This document shows positions 62,796 through 64,000 of a stretch of 64,000 nucleotides of DNA, piece after piece. Origin of the DNA: Paenibacillus sp. cl123 (GTDB lineage Bacteria; Bacillota; Bacilli; Paenibacillales; NBRC-103111); contig NZ_FMYY01000027.1 of NCBI RefSeq assembly GCF_900101595.1, positions 21,193 through 85,192 of the forward strand. Direction: 5' to 3'. Made by a program: the position numbers and the translations under genes. How positions within the stretch are numbered: position 1 is the first letter of the stretch; each line of letters starts with the position of its first letter. Under the pieces are notes generated by a model. It did not search any database and had not been told where the DNA came from. It saw nothing but the letters and a program-made list of their open reading frames with translations.

Positions 62796-63647
62796 TTAAT
62801 GGAGCGTCTGAGGAAAACCTTCACGCCATGAAGCAAACCGCGGACTCCAGCCATGCCGAAGTGCCTTGGCATTAAGCGCTCCACGATCTCCTCTCGCTCT
62901 TCCTGGAATTGTCTTAGGTTCAGGAGCGTTAAGGGCTTTCGCAAAGACAGGCACCCATTCGGTACCCGCTGCTGGATCGCTATCAACAATGTTATAGGTT
63001 CCAGTGGGCCATTCCAGTGCCAAAACAGCTGCAGCTGCGGCGTCTTCTGTATGAACAAAAGAAGCGACGCCGTCAGTAGCAGGCAAGTTCCCAAGCCGAG
63101 CTTGCTCTGCGAACAATCCGTTCGAACCGTACCAGGTCCCTTCACCGTACAGCACGCCATATCTAAGAATGACATGCTCGGGCATTTCCGCAGCAGTGGT
63201 TTCCAGTGCATGAACGCCGTTCACGCTTGTGAGCTGCGGTTCCGGAGCCTCAAAGTCTAGTGGACAATCCTCCGTTGCCGGCCCTTCTCCGGGCGCATAG
63301 GTCATTGTGATGCTTTGCGCGATCATCCGGCGAACGCCGGCGGTAAGCGAAGCATCCACTAGGTTTCTCGTTCCTTCCTCTCGAATTCTTGCATTGGCGG
63401 ATGGATCCATAGCCTGCAGCGAAGTCAGTTGGTGAATGACCACCTCTGGGGAAGTTTCGGCAAGTACTCTGAACAAATTCTTGCGATCATATACATCCGC
63501 TTGGACAAATGAAGCTCCAGCTTTCTTTAAACTTTCTGCATGCTCCGGGTTGCGTATTAACCCAATCACTTCATGTCCCTTTTGTACTAGCAACGGAATG
63601 AGTGCCCTCCCGATGACGCCACTTGCTCCAGCAACTAAAATCTTCAT
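62796..63647 (-). CDS. NAD-dependent epimerase/dehydratase-family protein (283 aa)
   Basis: A Rossmann fold starts KILVAGASGVIGRALIPLL, the GxxGxxG dinucleotide motif of extended SDR proteins. A Tyr-x-x-x-Lys is not obvious, and the protein may be an atypical SDR like NmrA or an NAD-binding regulator. GGGAGG precedes ATG 63647. Neighbours give no pathway. Confidence 0.8.
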   Translation of the reverse strand: MKILVAGASGVIGRALIPLLVQKGHEVIGLIRNPEHAESLKKAGASFVQADVYDRKNLFRVLAETSPEVVIHQLTSLQAMDPSANARIREEGTRNLVDASLTAGVRRMIAQSITMTYAPGEGPATEDCPLDFEAPEPQLTSVNGVHALETTAAEMPEHVILRYGVLYGEGTWYGSNGLFAEQARLGNLPATDGVASFVHTEDAAAAAVLALEWPTGTYNIVDSDPAAGTEWVPVFAKALNAPEPKTIPGRARGDRGALNAKALRHGWSPRFASWREGFPQTLH

Positions 63648-64000
63648 TTGTTACTGCCTCCCACTATAAAGTAATGTTTTCTTCTGTTTTCTCACGTATT
63701 CTCAATATTTCAACTTTGACAGCTTGAGCGGTAATAGCGGAGAATGTAGCCTATGCAACTGACTGGAGTCAGAGCGTAGGCGGGAATAGAGCTTAGGATG
63801 TCAGATTCCAAAACTGTGGATGATTCGGTATGATCGCACAGTTGGATATCCACATTCACCCTCGGGGTTTACCCTCCCATGTCACGCTGGGTCTATGCCC
63901 TCACATTCCTTCGTTCTACCTCTCAAGGGGTGGATGCCGATTCTTGCTCCTTTACGGGGTCGTTGCCCTTATGGAATGTAGTCCTTCGGCTGCTCCAGTG
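63648..64000. other. Unassigned GC-rich, structured tail without ORF
   Basis: No credible ORF is seen. Short complementary runs (GGTTTACCC, TCAAGGGGTGGATGCC region, CTTTACGGGGTCG) suggest RNA structure. It could be the edge of another mobile element or intron that continues beyond the window. It cannot be assigned from the part visible. Confidence 0.3.

Overview
The window looks like chromosome from a Paenibacillus-type Gram-positive bacterium. The main evidence is S-layer-homology (SLH) anchored giant glycosidases, YesM/YesN-type two-component systems beside LplA/LplB/LplC-type sugar ABC importers, strong AGGAGG-type ribosome sites with frequent TTG/GTG starts, and fairly high GC. By eye the right third (from about 49 kb) is more AT-rich. 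No tRNA, rRNA or CRISPR array was seen. Nearly every gene lies on the minus strand.

Region 1 (1-19.4 kb) is a plant cell wall polysaccharide locus, probably for pectin/rhamnogalacturonan and its arabinan side chains. It has a truncated BNR-repeat protein at the left edge (+ strand). On the minus strand follow two permeases, a solute-binding lipoprotein, a GH88/GH105 unsaturated glycuronyl hydrolase, a YesM sensor kinase and a YesN regulator. Upstream are two very large secreted GH43 proteins (1541 and 1748 residues) with carbohydrate-binding modules, Ig-like domains and three C-terminal SLH repeats each. The GH43 unit and the transporter unit are preceded by the same roughly 45-bp block at the same distance from a weak -10 box, so they are probably co-activated, most simply by the YesN protein.

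Region 2 (19.4-30.4 kb) has an M24 Xaa-Pro-type peptidase, then a compact Tad/Flp-like type IV pilus operon. In transcription order it holds a Ser/Thr kinase fused to a degenerate ParA-like domain, a 29-codon ORF, CpaB, CpaE, CpaF, two TadB/TadC-type membrane proteins, three paralogous microproteins (46, 58 and 52 residues) and two TadE-like proteins. The microproteins are the best pilin candidates. A strong intrinsic terminator sits between the probable promoter and the kinase ribosome site, as in an attenuator.

Region 3 (30.4-39.1 kb) is a second sugar ABC importer (binding protein, LplB, LplC, terminator) followed by a membrane-anchored AraC-type regulator and a second, paralogous binding protein. 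Arrays of a roughly 52-bp repeat with internal palindromes lie on both sides of this cluster, and a 19-bp tandem repeat runs into the last gene.

Region 4 (39.2-41.3 kb) is a group II intron with its reverse transcriptase/maturase, placed directly behind the intrinsic terminator of an MDR-family oxidoreductase.

Region 5 (41.3-64 kb) is mixed accessory and housekeeping content. It includes an AraC regulator, a half-size MFS protein with a FAD oxidoreductase, an esterase, a TetR-controlled ABC-2 type exporter, a cupin/membrane pair, an APH-like phosphotransferase with an OmpR-type two-component system, an orphan NarL-type regulator whose best start is ATA, and an Fe-siderophore-type ABC importer with a Sco1 protein. 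It continues with an AHSA1 remnant, an AlkD-like repair protein, an AraC regulator with a haloalkane dehalogenase, a Phd/ParE toxin-antitoxin pair, an NAD-dependent epimerase and an unassigned GC-rich tail.
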